Part shown: one piece after another, positions 24,836 to 32,694 of the stretch | Layout: each line of letters begins with the position of its first letter | Numbering within the stretch: the stretch's first letter is position 1 | Source: XYA12-FULL-58-9 sp001798605 | Lineage (GTDB): Bacteria > Myxococcota > XYA12-FULL-58-9 | Length of the DNA stretch: 37,312 bases | Reading direction: 5' to 3' | Assembly: GCA_036736205.1 (NCBI GenBank) | Contig: DAINMX010000038.1 | Span: 1-37,312 of the forward strand | Notes under the pieces: generated by a model | The model's database searches: none | What the model was told of the DNA's origin: nothing | The model's input: the letters and a program-made list of their open reading frames with translations, nothing else | Position numbers and translations under genes: made by a program

Positions 24836-27800
24836 TCAATGCCCCGCTTGGGCGCGGGCGCTACCAACGCCGATCACCAGTTCTACCACGGTGTTTTCAT
24901 CATAGGGCTGGGGCAGATAGAGCGCGTCTGTGCGCCAGCCCCCAATGCCGTTGCCCCATTCCAAGCCGTGGCCGTACTGCGTCAGATCGGTGTCCCAGTA
25001 GTTGGTGACGATGCCGTCCGGCGACACGCGATACAACGCCGCCGTTTCGTAGTTGGGCAAGTAGAAATTGCCGCAAGCATCGGTGCCCAGGCCGTCCAGG
25101 AACGAGACGCTGGGTACGACTGTGGCCAGCCGTCGCGCCCGTCCGATGGGATCGAAATGGTCGTCGATACTCAGGGCGTACACGGAGTCGCCGAAGGCAC
25201 CGATGAACATCAGACTGTAGTCCTGATCGAAGCTCACGGTGCGTGGCACCCACGAATCACCGTAGCTCGCCGGATCTAGATAGACTGTCACCGCCTCGGT
25301 CTCGACGTCGACGCGATAGATTTTGCTGTTGTTGGCGGCGTAGACCAGGCCGTCCGGTGCCACGGTGACGCCGTAGGCCATGATGTCCGGAGCCACCACC
25401 GTCTGTGCGCCCGTTGGCGCGATGACGACCAAACCCTGCATGTCGGACGCTACGACAAGGCTGCCGTCGGGCAACCAGTCCATTCCCTGCACACCTTCAA
25501 TACCGAGAGCGAAGGCCATCGACTGGTTGTCGTAATTGACGGCCACGAGGTTGAACCCATCGCTGCCGATAAGATATCCCTCCGAGTCGAACGCGACATC
25601 GTGATAGCCACGCGGATTGTCGAGCTCGTTGACTTCGAGTGGCGCATTGGGCAAGTGCAGGCAATCAACCGGCGGTGTCGGCTCAGTACCGGTCGGTACC
25701 GTATCGGTGCGGTTGGGCATCGTCATCGGCCGGCTCGGAACCCCAAGGGGCACCGCCAGGACGCCCGCGCCCCCAGCGACGCCAAGATAGATGGTGTCGG
25801 CGTCCCAGCCACCAACACCGCTGCCCCAGGTGACGCTGGTGATTGGCGCATGCAATGTTGCGGCGACGAGCTGCCGCGTTGTACCGTCTGGAGAGAAGCG
25901 CCATATCGCGTCGGAGGAGGCGTCGGAGACATAGACATTGCCGCAGACATCGGTGTTGACGGCGTGTAACACCGCGCCGCGCATTTCGGTTTCACACCAG
26001 AGCTCACCGCCTAGGCCCGTGTCGACACACGTGCCCGCACCCCCCTGATCGACGCAGGGATCGTTGGCTGCCTTGCCCGTGCATGGCAACGTCGGCTGGC
26101 ACACCAATTCGCCGCCAGCACCGGCGGTGCAGATGCCCGCTCTGGCGGCGCGCAGGCTGACACAACTGTCCCCCGACGTCAGCCCCTCACAGGGTGCGGT
26201 TAGGTTGCAGAACAACGCACCTTGTTGATTGAGAGCACAGATGCCCTCTCGCCCAAATGGATCCATGCAGGCGTCGCCCTCGTTGAGGCCGTCGCATGGA
26301 TCGCCAACAACGCAGATGAGCCCGCCGTAGCCGTCGTCTTCACAAAAGCCCGCACCGTGATCGGGGTCGACGCAAGGATCGCCGACCTGCTGGCAGGATG
26401 CCATTTCTTCGCAATAGAGGTATCCGTCGTTGTCGACACAGACGCCGGGAGTACCCCAATACGTCGTGCAGGAATCGCCTGCCTGCTGGCCGGTGCACGG
26501 CTCGACTTGGGCACAATACAGGATTCCCGGCCATCCCTCGGTACAAACGCCCTGCGAGACCCGTTCTGGGTCTTCACAGCTATCGTCAATCGCAAGGCCC
26601 GTGCAGGCGTTGGTGACACGACAATAGAATCCGCCGCCGTTGGCTGCGGTGCAGACGCCAGTGCTCCAGAGCTCGGCGTTCGGACAAACGGCACCGGGCT
26701 CAGTGGCAGTACTGCATGCGGCGCTGGTGTCACAATACAGACCGCCCCACAGATTGTCGTTGCAGATACCCGCTTCGCCCCAGCTCGTGCAAGCGTCGCC
26801 CAAGGAAAGATCCCAACAGTCAGGCACCTCATAGCAATACAGGGTCTGATCCCAGTCGTTGGCAATACAAATGCCTGGAAGACCGTCCCACGTCTCACAG
26901 GCATCACCTGCCGCCGCACCCTCACAGGGTTGTTCGTACCGACAGTAGAGCGTGCCATTGCCCACGTCGGTGCAAGTGCCGTCCAGGCCTTGCGCCAGAC
27001 AAGGAGCACCCTCCGTGAGCGCAGCACACTCTGCAACCTCAACGCAAGTGAGGTCCGCAAAGCCGTCCACCGGCTCACACGCGCCGGGCCAACCATACAT
27101 AGTGCATGAATCGCCCTCAACCTTGCCCTCGCAGGGCGGGAGAATGATGCAGTAGAGGTTGCCGTCGCCGTAGTCTTCGCAAATGCCGGCATCGCCGTAC
27201 TCGGAGCAGCTATCACCAGCGATTTTTCCGTCACACGGTTGTGGCATCCGACAGTAGAGCCCACCGTAGCCGTCGTCGGTGCACACACCGGACGCCGAGT
27301 ACTCCACACACTCGTCCCCCGCCACCTTGTCGGCACAGGGTACAATCGCCCCACAATACAGGTTGCCAAAGCCGTCGTCGGTACAGATGCCGGACATCCA
27401 GCCATCGCTGCAGTCGTCGCCCGCTACCAGGCCGTCGCACGGCTGCGGTGGCCGGCAGTACAATCCATAGCCTTCATCGACACAGATGCCTGGGACCTCG
27501 TAATCACTGCAGACGTCGCCCGCCTCCTTGTCGTCGCACGGCTGCGGTGGTCGGCAGTACAATCCAAAGCCTTCATCGGTACAGATGCCTGGCGTTTCCC
27601 ACTGCATGCATGGGTCACCCTCCACCAGGCCGTCGCAGGGCTCTGGCGGGCGGCAGTACAGCCCGCCGTAACCGTCGTCAACACAGGTGCCTTGCATCCC
27701 GTAATCGCTGCATGGATCGCCCTCCGCCTTGCCATAGCAACCAGACACGGTGCCGCAGAAAAGCCCCCCCGCCTCGTCGCTTAGGCAGACGCCGGCTTGG

Positions 27801-28600
27801 CCATCTACTTCACAGTCATCGCCTTCCTGTTTGCCGTCACATGGACGTGGTGCCATGGGGACGGCCGCAAAAACTCGCAGTGCTCCCCAGACCCCGGTCG
27901 CGTCACGGGTTAAGGCGTAGAGTTGGCCATCGCCTGCGCCAGCGATGTAGAGAGTCTTGTAGTCGGGCGAGAAGGCCAGGCCGTTAGGTGCCACCGACAT
28001 ACCTTGCGCAAGGGTCGTCATCGCACCGGTCGTCGGGTTGACCTGTGACACTGCACCCCGCGTGGCCTCGGTGACGTAGATTTGATCCTCCTGGTCGACG
28101 TCGAGGCCGTTGGGGTAATCGAGGTGTGGCACGAGGGTGCGCACCTCGCCGTTGGGGAATACTTTGATCAGGCGACCGAGGCCGCTGTCGGCAATCACCA
28201 ACTCTCCGGTGGATAGGTAGGCGAGTCCCCGGGCTCGCTTGACGATGCCTTCGAGCCATACCGTAGAGGTGCCGTCGTGGCGCAACCGCAGGAGGTTTCC
28301 CGCCGCATCCACCGCGACCGCATTGCCGGCGCGATCAAAGGCGATGTCCGAATCGAGAAACTCGAGTCCGGCTGTATGCGTCTCGTCCATCCAGACTTCC
28401 GCCGTCTTGGGCAAGGTGAGCGCCAGCTCGCAGGCCCGGGTGTCGATGTCGCCACCCGTCGTGTCGCCGTTAGACGGAGGTTTCTTGCCACCTGGTTCGG
28501 TGCAGGCACCGGCCAAAAACGCCAGGGTGCAACCTAGGGTTGTCAACAAAACACCAACTTGCCAGTTGGCTGGGAGTGGATGTTCATCACGCTTCATCAT
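24836..28600 (-). CDS. Giant lipoprotein: two propellers and 18 Cys repeats
   Basis: A 1254-residue secreted lipoprotein. Seen: ATG at 28600 six bases after AGGAG, signal peptide with lipobox LAGAC, then a first SMP-30/NHL-like propeller (VAVDAAGNLLRLRHDG, LVIADSGLGRLIKVFPNG, LYIAGAGDGQLYAL). It is interrupted after VFAAVP by 18 repeats of about 34 residues with four Cys each, resumes at TDVCGNVYVSD, and is followed by a second complete propeller ending at the C-terminus (VYAANNSKIYRVD, TDACGNFYLPN). The two propellers are alike: the resumed part of the first aligns with TDACGNFYLPN in the second. Upstream genes on the same strand form an operon with it. Function unknown, and the repeat domain may bind a ligand or a surface partner. 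Confidence 0.9.
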   Translation of the reverse strand: MMKRDEHPLPANWQVGVLLTTLGCTLAFLAGACTEPGGKKPPSNGDTTGGDIDTRACELALTLPKTAEVWMDETHTAGLEFLDSDIAFDRAGNAVAVDAAGNLLRLRHDGTSTVWLEGIVKRARGLAYLSTGELVIADSGLGRLIKVFPNGEVRTLVPHLDYPNGLDVDQEDQIYVTEATRGAVSQVNPTTGAMTTLAQGMSVAPNGLAFSPDYKTLYIAGAGDGQLYALTRDATGVWGALRVFAAVPMAPRPCDGKQEGDDCEVDGQAGVCLSDEAGGLFCGTVSGCYGKAEGDPCSDYGMQGTCVDDGYGGLYCRPPEPCDGLVEGDPCMQWETPGICTDEGFGLYCRPPQPCDDKEAGDVCSDYEVPGICVDEGYGLYCRPPQPCDGLVAGDDCSDGWMSGICTDDGFGNLYCGAIVPCADKVAGDECVEYSASGVCTDDGYGGLYCRMPQPCDGKIAGDSCSEYGDAGICEDYGDGNLYCIILPPCEGKVEGDSCTMYGWPGACEPVDGFADLTCVEVAECAALTEGAPCLAQGLDGTCTDVGNGTLYCRYEQPCEGAAAGDACETWDGLPGICIANDWDQTLYCYEVPDCWDLSLGDACTSWGEAGICNDNLWGGLYCDTSAACSTATEPGAVCPNAELWSTGVCTAANGGGFYCRVTNACTGLAIDDSCEDPERVSQGVCTEGWPGILYCAQVEPCTGQQAGDSCTTYWGTPGVCVDNDGYLYCEEMASCQQVGDPCVDPDHGAGFCEDDGYGGLICVVGDPCDGLNEGDACMDPFGREGICALNQQGALFCNLTAPCEGLTSGDSCVSLRAARAGICTAGAGGELVCQPTLPCTGKAANDPCVDQGGAGTCVDTGLGGELWCETEMRGAVLHAVNTDVCGNVYVSDASSDAIWRFSPDGTTRQLVAATLHAPITSVTWGSGVGGWDADTIYLGVAGGAGVLAVPLGVPSRPMTMPNRTDTVPTGTEPTPPVDCLHLPNAPLEVNELDNPRGYHDVAFDSEGYLIGSDGFNLVAVNYDNQSMAFALGIEGVQGMDWLPDGSLVVASDMQGLVVIAPTGAQTVVAPDIMAYGVTVAPDGLVYAANNSKIYRVDVETEAVTVYLDPASYGDSWVPRTVSFDQDYSLMFIGAFGDSVYALSIDDHFDPIGRARRLATVVPSVSFLDGLGTDACGNFYLPNYETAALYRVSPDGIVTNYWDTDLTQYGHGLEWGNGIGGWRTDALYLPQPYDENTVVELVIGVGSARAQAGH
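25983..27841 (-). repeat. 18 tandem Cys-rich repeats inside a protein
   Basis: About 1.86 kb coding for 18 units of roughly 34 residues. The consensus is C-D-G-K-x3-G-D-x-C-x(6-8)-G-x-C-x-D-x-G-x-G-x-L-Y-C, with four Cys each. Unit count follows my reading of the protein. Units differ at many positions, so the array is old and not a recent slippage expansion. The rule GxC followed 9-10 residues later by LYC holds in nearly all. Confidence 0.85.
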
Positions 28601-28671
28601 TTTATCTCCTGTAATCGCACCGGGCTTTCGGCGGGGTGAGATTCTTATTGCACTCTCGTTGACTGCTCTGG

Positions 28672-29508
28672 TCACTCGCACTGTTGGATGAGTAGGTTAC
28701 ACGTCTGCAGTGGCGGACAGTCGTCCTCGCTGGCGCAAGGAATGTGACCGGTGACCTCGACCGCGACTTGACGCACCGAGCTCACCATGAAGTCGACACA
28801 TTGGTCGCCGCTGGTGGTGGAATCCATCGTCCGCCGTGTCACCCGTCCCACCGGAAAGCCGGTGACTCCCGCGGCGATGAGTCCGTCAATCACCGCGCTG
28901 GGGACAACAGCCGAACCGTTGTCAGAAAAATCACAGGTGAGCGTGAGCGGTGTCACTCCGTGTTGATCTACGTTGATCTCGAGAAAAACGCGCGAGCGCG
29001 CTCCATCAGCCGGCGGGGTCCAATGCACCGTGAGCGGTTGACCTTCGGTGACGACCCAGGTTGGCTCGGACGGCACNNNNNNNNNNNNNNNNNNNNNNNN
29101 NNNNNNNNNNNNNNNNNNNNNNNNNNNNNNNNNNNNNNNNNNNNNNNNNNNNNNNNNNNNNNNNNNNNNNNNNNNNGCCAGTGCTGGCACCATGCCGGGC
29201 ACGACGCCGTTGCGCACCACACCGTCAATGGCGGTGTAACCGACGTCTTCGTTCATCTCCACCTTGAAGCCGCCCACCCGTTGCTCGGCGGCACACGGAC
29301 CGTTCAAAACAGTGTGTGCCGGGTTTTGGTCGTAGTCCGCGCCGGGGATGTCCCCGCCGCCAGGATCGCCAAGACCGTCGCTGTCGTCGTCACCACCGTT
29401 CTGGGCATCACCGGTCGGATCGGGGGGCCGGCTATTCTGTTCACAGCCAAAAGAGACGGAAAGAGCGATGGTCGCAAACCAGACCCAAGATATCGAACGG
29501 AGCATCAT
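28672..29508 (-). CDS. Lipoprotein with an assembly gap
   Basis: The reading frame runs through the 100-N gap, so the sequence on its two sides belongs to one gene only if the true gap keeps phase. Seen: signal peptide MMLRSISWVWFATIALSVSFGC (lipobox SFGC), an acidic Gly/Asp linker (GGDDDSDGLGDPGGGD), the start of a domain (NEDVGYTAIDGVVRNG), and, after the gap, strands such as TWVVTEGQPLTVHWTPP and a Cys-bearing end CASEDDCPPLQTCNLLIQQC. Family knowledge: none recognised. The linker plus final Cys knot is a common layout in Myxococcota lipoproteins. It starts 3 bases after the stop of the exported dikinase-like gene, with GGGGAGAA as ribosome site, and precedes the giant lipoprotein, so it belongs to one operon. 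Confidence 0.7.
   Translation of the reverse strand: MMLRSISWVWFATIALSVSFGCEQNSRPPDPTGDAQNGGDDDSDGLGDPGGGDIPGADYDQNPAHTVLNGPCAAEQRVGGFKVEMNEDVGYTAIDGVVRNGVVPGMVPALXXXXXXXXXXXXXXXXXXXXXXXXXXXXXXXXXXVPSEPTWVVTEGQPLTVHWTPPADGARSRVFLEINVDQHGVTPLTLTCDFSDNGSAVVPSAVIDGLIAAGVTGFPVGRVTRRTMDSTTSGDQCVDFMVSSVRQVAVEVTGHIPCASEDDCPPLQTCNLLIQQCE
29077..29176. other. Scaffold gap (100 N)
   Basis: Exactly 100 N, a conventional placeholder, so the true length is unknown. It interrupts the small lipoprotein gene (28672-29508). Confidence 1.
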
Positions 29509-29511
29509 CGC

Positions 29512-31560
29512 CTATTCTCCCCGCCCGGGATAAGGCCGTGCTTGTTTGATCACCAACTGCGACCCATTTTCTGGCGCATTGGGATCGGTGTCGAACTTGA
29601 ACTCGATGTCCATCGCGTAGAACTCAGTGGCCACGGTTCCGTAAACGGGTCGGAAATAGTTGTGTATGGCGGCGAGGGCTTCACCGAGCTCTGCGGTTTG
29701 TGCCCGTGTCAACACCGTCTGACCCGCCGGTATCAGACTCGAGTGCGCGAAGAAGACGCTCGGTTGGCCCGGCATGTCATAGTGGTAGACAAACTGATCG
29801 CTCGTCACACCCGCCGGTGGCAGCACTACCGAGACGTCGCCCTTCTGTGAGTTGATGTACTGGCCCGGCTCGATGCCGTTCGGATCGAAGATGTTCGCCG
29901 TGATGGCCACGCCGTTGCTGTCTTCGGTGGGATAGGCGCGATGGATGAGCACAGCCATACCCACCTCGAGGTGCGAGATGCTGCGGTAGTCACGCTCCTC
30001 GTAGGCACGGAAACGCCAAACGCTGGCCCACACCTTACGCAGCGCTCTACCGAGAGGTCGAGTGACATCGTTGGGATCGTAGGCCGCCGATTGGTAGAGC
30101 CCTGCACCGGTAAAGCCGCCCAAATCCTCGGCGTTGGTGCTCGATCGGAACTTCATGCGTGTGTTGGGGTACTCACCGTTGAGCTTGGCGAGTAATGCAG
30201 CCTCAAGTGCGGCGTCGAAAGGTGCCGCCTCTATGTCGTCGCGCAGTTGCTGCAACTGCGATTCGCGAACCGCCGGGTCGTTTTGAAAGCTCGAGTCGGC
30301 GAGCATCGCGGTGATGCGGACATCGAAGCCATTCTGCTCCATGAACTGGCGATAGAAGTAGATCGGAATGACGAACGCTTTGGGGTAAGGGATCGCAAAG
30401 GTCTCAATGTAAGGAAATGCTGCGAAGTGACTGGCCTTGCCACCGAAGGCTGGGATGGCCTTGGCTAGCGCAGCGCCCAGACCCAGGGTGTCCACCGGCA
30501 ACACCTCCTCGATGTCGGTCAGCTCTGTGACCGAAAGATCAACCGTCGGTACTTGAACCGCCGGTGGCCGGTGATCATCCCACCACAGATCCGCCTCTTC
30601 GCGGGTCACTTCCCTCACCGAATAATTGAGCGCACCCACAGTGAGCTCGACCCAGTGACCTTCGAGGGCGCGGAGCTCCGAATTGGTGAAGGCACCGCGA
30701 AGGCCCATGTTGGGGGTGCGCCGGTTCTGCGCCAAGACATTGATATGGGACAAGGGCGTTTGAAACTCTTGCGTGATTGTGCCGCTGCAGACCGCGAGGT
30801 CGTTGGGAACAGCCTCGAGCACCGCGATGTCACGAAACGATAGGTATCGCGTCTCGAGATCCTGGTTGGAGAAGAAGCGCAGTTGACCCATCGCTGTGGC
30901 CAGATTGAGAGGTTGGTAGTCGATGCCGGCGAACAACTCGTCGGTGGTGACAATCGGGACGTCGTCGGGAAGATTCGCCGCCTCCCGTGCCACATTGTCG
31001 GAGGTTGGATGGAACATCAGGTGATTGCCAAACCAGAAATGATCCTGGATGAGGCGAAACGCCAACGTGATCATCTCGGCGTCGGCGGTGTCGTAGGGAG
31101 CAATCTCATAGGCCCAAACCGCTGGCCCCTCATAATAGTTGAGCGCACCCAAGACGAAGCGGCGGTCGGGCGCGTAGTATTCGGTCTGGTTAAATTGGCC
31201 GAGGGGCGGCACAATCGGCAGCCCGTTGCCCGAGAGATGAGCAGAGGCGAAGTTCCAGTGGATAGGGAAACGCCGGCTGTTTTGAAAATAGAGGGCATCA
31301 CCGTCGATACGATCAACGACGGTCTTCGCAGAGAGCGCCCCAGGAATCGTTGCAATGAGGGGCGGCGATGCCACCGCGAGATAGTCCGCACGGCAGCCGA
31401 TTGCCGCGGTGAAGTCGGGATCGGTATCCTCCGCAGCGAGTGTACACTTCTCAGGGGGATCCTCCGGAGTTGGGGGTTTTGGTTTCTTATCCTCGAGGCA
31501 ACCCGATACCATTCCAACCAACGCGACAAAACCCCATGGGGCCAACCGCCACGCGCTCAT
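29512..31560 (-). CDS. Exported PEP-utilising/dikinase-like lipoprotein
   Basis: A 682-residue lipoprotein. Seen: ATG at 31560 six bases after AAAGGAG, signal peptide ending GMVSGC, then a long N-terminal part with TPLSHINVLAQNRRTPN (like the mobile PEP-utilising domain with its reactive His), FGGKASHFAAF with YPKAFVIPIYFYRQFM, and KFRSSTNAEDLGGFTGAGLY plus GMAVLIHRAYPTEDSNGVA. Family knowledge: GGK..nl......ip.p.gFv, RSS..aEDl and the mobile-domain His are the signatures of PEP-synthase/PPDK enzymes, which use ATP in the cytoplasm. Here the His domain precedes the ATP-grasp-like domain, the reverse of PPDK order, and the protein carries an export signal. Inference: an exported, perhaps non-catalytic or alternatively powered relative. 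First gene of the three-gene lipoprotein operon. Confidence 0.85.
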   Translation of the reverse strand: MSAWRLAPWGFVALVGMVSGCLEDKKPKPPTPEDPPEKCTLAAEDTDPDFTAAIGCRADYLAVASPPLIATIPGALSAKTVVDRIDGDALYFQNSRRFPIHWNFASAHLSGNGLPIVPPLGQFNQTEYYAPDRRFVLGALNYYEGPAVWAYEIAPYDTADAEMITLAFRLIQDHFWFGNHLMFHPTSDNVAREAANLPDDVPIVTTDELFAGIDYQPLNLATAMGQLRFFSNQDLETRYLSFRDIAVLEAVPNDLAVCSGTITQEFQTPLSHINVLAQNRRTPNMGLRGAFTNSELRALEGHWVELTVGALNYSVREVTREEADLWWDDHRPPAVQVPTVDLSVTELTDIEEVLPVDTLGLGAALAKAIPAFGGKASHFAAFPYIETFAIPYPKAFVIPIYFYRQFMEQNGFDVRITAMLADSSFQNDPAVRESQLQQLRDDIEAAPFDAALEAALLAKLNGEYPNTRMKFRSSTNAEDLGGFTGAGLYQSAAYDPNDVTRPLGRALRKVWASVWRFRAYEERDYRSISHLEVGMAVLIHRAYPTEDSNGVAITANIFDPNGIEPGQYINSQKGDVSVVLPPAGVTSDQFVYHYDMPGQPSVFFAHSSLIPAGQTVLTRAQTAELGEALAAIHNYFRPVYGTVATEFYAMDIEFKFDTDPNAPENGSQLVIKQARPYPGRGE

Positions 31561-31746
31561 GCTCCACTCCTTTGGCACGCGGTCCGCAACGGCATGCCAC
31601 TGTGCAACAACAATGCCAGCCACAAACACCTGTGATCCTGCAAATTCCCCAATGTGTCAGGCAACGAATACTGACACCGTCGACACGCTCTTGCGGTCTC
31701 CAGACATCATCGGCGGCGGCGGCGGAATGTTGTTACTCGAAATTGT

Positions 31747-31986
31747 TTGATTGTTTGCAGCGGCGTGTCTCAGCCGAACATCTCAGAATACGAGCGCGAC
31801 AAGATCAGATCGAGCTCGTCCCAGCCGACGATCCCTTATGCGCACCTCGACGATGACGACGAGATGGACGAGAAAGACCACGCCAAACTCAACAAGACCA
31901 TTGACACAGCTTGGAAGAACTACAAATCCGGTGGCAAGACTTACACTGCAGAGGAAGTCATCGCCCAACTGCGAGCCAAAGAGTGA
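31747..31986 (+). CDS. Small ORF with XRE-like and antitoxin-like parts
   Basis: A 79-residue ORF starting at TTG 31747, with no good ribosome site. Seen: GVSQPNISEYERDKIR, which looks like the recognition-helix end of an XRE helix-turn-helix with its N-terminus missing, then an acidic linker (LDDDDEMDEKD) and AWKNYKSGGKTYTAEEVIAQLRAKE, a C-terminal helix typical of small antitoxins and transcription regulators. An ATG at 31864 would give a 40-residue product starting at MDEKDHAKL. Inference: the remnant of an XRE-type regulator or antitoxin gene. No toxin partner was found next to it. Region 31561-31746, upstream, holds the promoters of both divergent genes but no ORF. Confidence 0.4.
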   Translation: MIVCSGVSQPNISEYERDKIRSSSSQPTIPYAHLDDDDEMDEKDHAKLNKTIDTAWKNYKSGGKTYTAEEVIAQLRAKE

Positions 31987-32025
31987 CTGTCCGAATTCTC
32001 TTCGATCCAATAGCCCTCGCGCACA

Positions 32026-32310
32026 TTACCGCGATGATGCAATGAAGCCAACCAAGTCGCCTACGGTTAGGGTGATGATCTCATCCAGCTCCTTGCCCGA
32101 CAGCCAACCGACGAAGTTGACCTGTTTGCCGTAATGCTCCTGGAGTTTTTCTGCCAGCGCTACGAATTCAATGCTCTCTAGCTCGAGCTCGTCGTTGAAG
32201 GAGGTTGTTTCACTGATGTTGACCGATTCGACCCACGATTCGCCGATGACCTCGCGAACCAATTGCGCGACCGTTTGAAGGATCTGCTCACGACTCAAAT
32301 CGGCGGACAT
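32026..32310 (-). CDS. Stand-alone acyl carrier protein
   Basis: A 94-residue acyl/peptidyl carrier domain. Seen: helical pattern with REQILQTVAQLVREVIGE, then DELELESIEFVALAEKLQEHYG, in which the Ser of LESIE is the 4'-phosphopantetheine site (DSL is the usual form, here ESI), and a C-terminal helix LTVGDLVGFIASSR. ATG at 32310 lies six bases after GGAGAAG. Family knowledge: ACPs carry acyl chains in fatty-acid and polyketide synthesis. Free-standing ones away from fab genes usually serve a secondary pathway. Inference: it may serve the hydrolase/glycosyltransferase cluster 2.3 kb away, although the strands differ and no synthase is seen. Confidence 0.85.
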   Translation of the reverse strand: MSADLSREQILQTVAQLVREVIGESWVESVNISETTSFNDELELESIEFVALAEKLQEHYGKQVNFVGWLSGKELDEIITLTVGDLVGFIASSR

Positions 32311-32694
32311 GGTACTTCTCCACTTTTGATACTCAACTGCAAGGCTCTCGGGCACCGGCAGTCAACATCGTTGATCTCATCTCACCAGGTAAAACGCAAT
32401 TGTGAACTGGGGTGTGATCGCTCTGCCTTGGTAGCACCGCGAGCGGCTTCCTGGGGACGGCTATCGACGCCGTGGGCGTGGGCCGGGAGCCGCTCTGGCA
32501 GGCATCGTCGGGTGAGGCGGTGCCTCGGCGGCCGAATTCGCGCGTGTCCAATCAGTTCGCCGATGGGTCGCCTTGGTCTGCCGAAAACGGACGTCGACAT
32601 ACTTCTGGATCATCGATCAGTTCTCGCGATCGTTGTCAAGCCAGGCGACAGGCCCAAGCCAGGCGACAGGCCCTGTGTTCGAGATCTGATGTGC
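32311..32694. other. Non-coding stretch between ACP and HNH genes
   Basis: No coding sequence is convincing on either strand. It holds an 18-bp tandem duplication near its right end. Both neighbours read leftwards, so it should hold the promoter of the ACP gene and perhaps a terminator of the HNH gene, but no clear site could be picked. Confidence 0.5.
32638..32673. repeat. Tandem 18-bp duplication
   Basis: AAGCCAGGCGACAGGCCC occurs twice, exactly, at 32638-32655 and 32656-32673. It lies just past the end of the HNH gene. Two copies suggest recent slippage. Confidence 0.9.

Noticed and set aside
25983..27841. CRISPR-like array
   Set aside because: The period of about 103 bases comes from protein repeats with diverged DNA; there are no identical repeats with unique spacers.
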